The notes under the pieces: model-generated
Seen by the model: the letters and a program-made list of their open reading frames with translations, nothing else
Told to the model about the DNA's origin: nothing
Databases searched by the model: none
In this document: positions 41,748-42,397 of the stretch, one piece after another
Position numbering within the stretch: position 1 is the stretch's first letter
Layout of the letters: each line of letters begins with the position of its first letter
Made by a program: the position numbers and the translations under genes
Assembly: GCA_964509545.1 (NCBI GenBank)
Contig: CAZDXQ010000032.1
Location: forward strand, 1-42,397
DNA: 42,397 bases
Direction of reading: 5' to 3'
Origin: JADJWR01 sp964509545
GTDB taxonomy: Bacteria; Pseudomonadota; Gammaproteobacteria; Burkholderiales; Burkholderiaceae_F

Positions 41748-42299
41748 TCAGCGCTCAGCCCGCAGCGCCTGCACCGCCTTGCCGCTCCAGACGACGACGT
41801 ACGAGGTGCCCGAGGCGATGACCGTCGCCGTGGTGACGACGAGCAGCACCTGATACCAGGCGCCGTCGGCGAGGTGGCCGGCGCCGAGTGCGAGCACACT
41901 GGCGAGGAAGACGAATTCCAGCACCGTGTTCAACTTGGAGATCCAGCTTGGCGCCATTTCCACCTGTCCGACCAGCAGGTGGTAGGCGGCCGCTCCGGCG
42001 ACGATCAGCAGATCGCGGCCGACGACGAGCAGCGTGAACCACCACGGCAACCAGCCCTGCTGCGCCAGCAGCAGGGCAACGGTGAGCATCGTCAGCTTGT
42101 CGGCCAGCGGGTCGGCGACCGCGCCGAAGCGCGTGCGCAGGTTCAGGCGTCGCGCCAGGTAGCCGTCGACGAGGTCGCTGATTCCGGAGGCAGCGAACAG
42201 CGCGAAGGCCAGCGCGTAGTCGCGCTCCAGCAGCAGCCACGCCTGCAACGGGATCAGCGCCGCACGCAGCACCGTGATGGCGTTGGGGAGGTGTTTCAT
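41748..42299 (-). CDS. CDP-alcohol phosphatidyltransferase family protein
   Basis: A 183-residue inner-membrane enzyme with about five to six hydrophobic segments. The full family motif D-x2-DG-x2-AR-x8-G-x3-D-x3-D is present at residues 42-67 (D42, D45, G46, A49, R50, G59, D63, D67). The N-terminal KHLPNAITVLRAALIPLQAW is like that of PgsA, so phosphatidylglycerophosphate synthesis from CDP-diacylglycerol and glycerol-3-phosphate is possible. A cardiolipin synthase of this family is an alternative. The start at 42299 is where the family begins, with GGAAAGG upstream; an ATG at 42371 would add 24 unlike residues. It ends 26 bp from the aldolase gene. Confidence 0.85.
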   Translation of the reverse strand: MKHLPNAITVLRAALIPLQAWLLLERDYALAFALFAASGISDLVDGYLARRLNLRTRFGAVADPLADKLTMLTVALLLAQQGWLPWWFTLLVVGRDLLIVAGAAAYHLLVGQVEMAPSWISKLNTVLEFVFLASVLALGAGHLADGAWYQVLLVVTTATVIASGTSYVVVWSGKAVQALRAER

Positions 42300-42397
42300 C
42301 GGGCCTTTCCGCCTTGCGGCTAGCGTACCCGAACGATTTCGGCCGCCGTAGACCTCGCGCGCACCGGCCACGCGCGTCGCGGCCGCAGCAGTTCAGA

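Overview
The window is about 42.4 kb of very GC-rich (roughly two-thirds G+C) chromosomal DNA, densely coded. The gene families point to a betaproteobacterium (Burkholderiales/Rhodocyclales grade). The main clues are AceK, a second IF-1-type gene fragment of the betaproteobacterial kind, a complete leucine-catabolism (liu) gene set, and REP-like repeats of the sort common in that class. This is inferred from protein families; no rRNA or other decisive marker is present. I found no tRNA, rRNA or CRISPR array.

Layout. 1-4.1 kb: a minus-strand pair (a cyclase-like orphan and a metallo-beta-lactamase-fold hydrolase), a TerB-like gene, and recQ on the minus strand. 4.2-8.8 kb: a membrane protein, a hotdog thioesterase, isovaleryl-CoA dehydrogenase (liuA), a second thioesterase, an ASCH-GNAT fusion and a LysE exporter. 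8.8-9.04 kb: a patchwork of hairpin repeats running into aceK. 11.2-16.9 kb: thiolase, cupin, SDR, RidA, a small membrane protein, a second acyl-CoA dehydrogenase, a VOC protein and a DapB-like reductase. 17.2-19.7 kb: a sarcosine/dimethylglycine-dehydrogenase-like flavoprotein. 19.7-20.7 kb: degraded DNA with a 360-bp inverted-repeat element and a 5'-truncated infA. 20.7-27.6 kb: methyltransferase, lemA plus a DUF2207 protein (minus strand), a DsbA-like isomerase, two SMR transporters, a GST and a TetA-like MFS exporter. 28.0-36.3 kb: liuB, a third thioesterase, a third acyl-CoA dehydrogenase, liuC, a GxxExxY nuclease-like cassette, a DUF4126 protein, a lipoprotein and liuD. 36.5-42.3 kb: small enzymes, ghrA-like, liuE, class I aldolase and, on the minus strand, a CDP-alcohol phosphatidyltransferase.

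How it works together. liuA (isovaleryl-CoA to 3-methylcrotonyl-CoA), liuB/liuD (biotin-dependent carboxylation), liuC (hydration to HMG-CoA), liuE (cleavage to acetoacetate and acetyl-CoA) and the thiolase give nearly the whole lower leucine pathway. All are on the plus strand but spread over 35 kb with other genes between them. Three hotdog thioesterases sit beside or near the acyl-CoA enzymes. AceK fits an acetyl-CoA-fed metabolism, because it controls the isocitrate branch point to the glyoxylate shunt.

The most unusual layer is a set of small non-autonomous repeats placed at gene borders. There are two elements with GAACCTATCTCAGAATC ends (51 and 273 bp), a 187-bp element with 26-bp ends, a 360-bp element with paired 11-bp iterons at each end, and a hairpin-rich tandem repeat. 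In three cases the repeat supplies the stop codon of the preceding gene. A nuclease-like GxxExxY gene is flanked by inverted arrays of a 10-bp repeat and has been invaded by one of these elements; it is the best candidate for an undescribed mobile unit.
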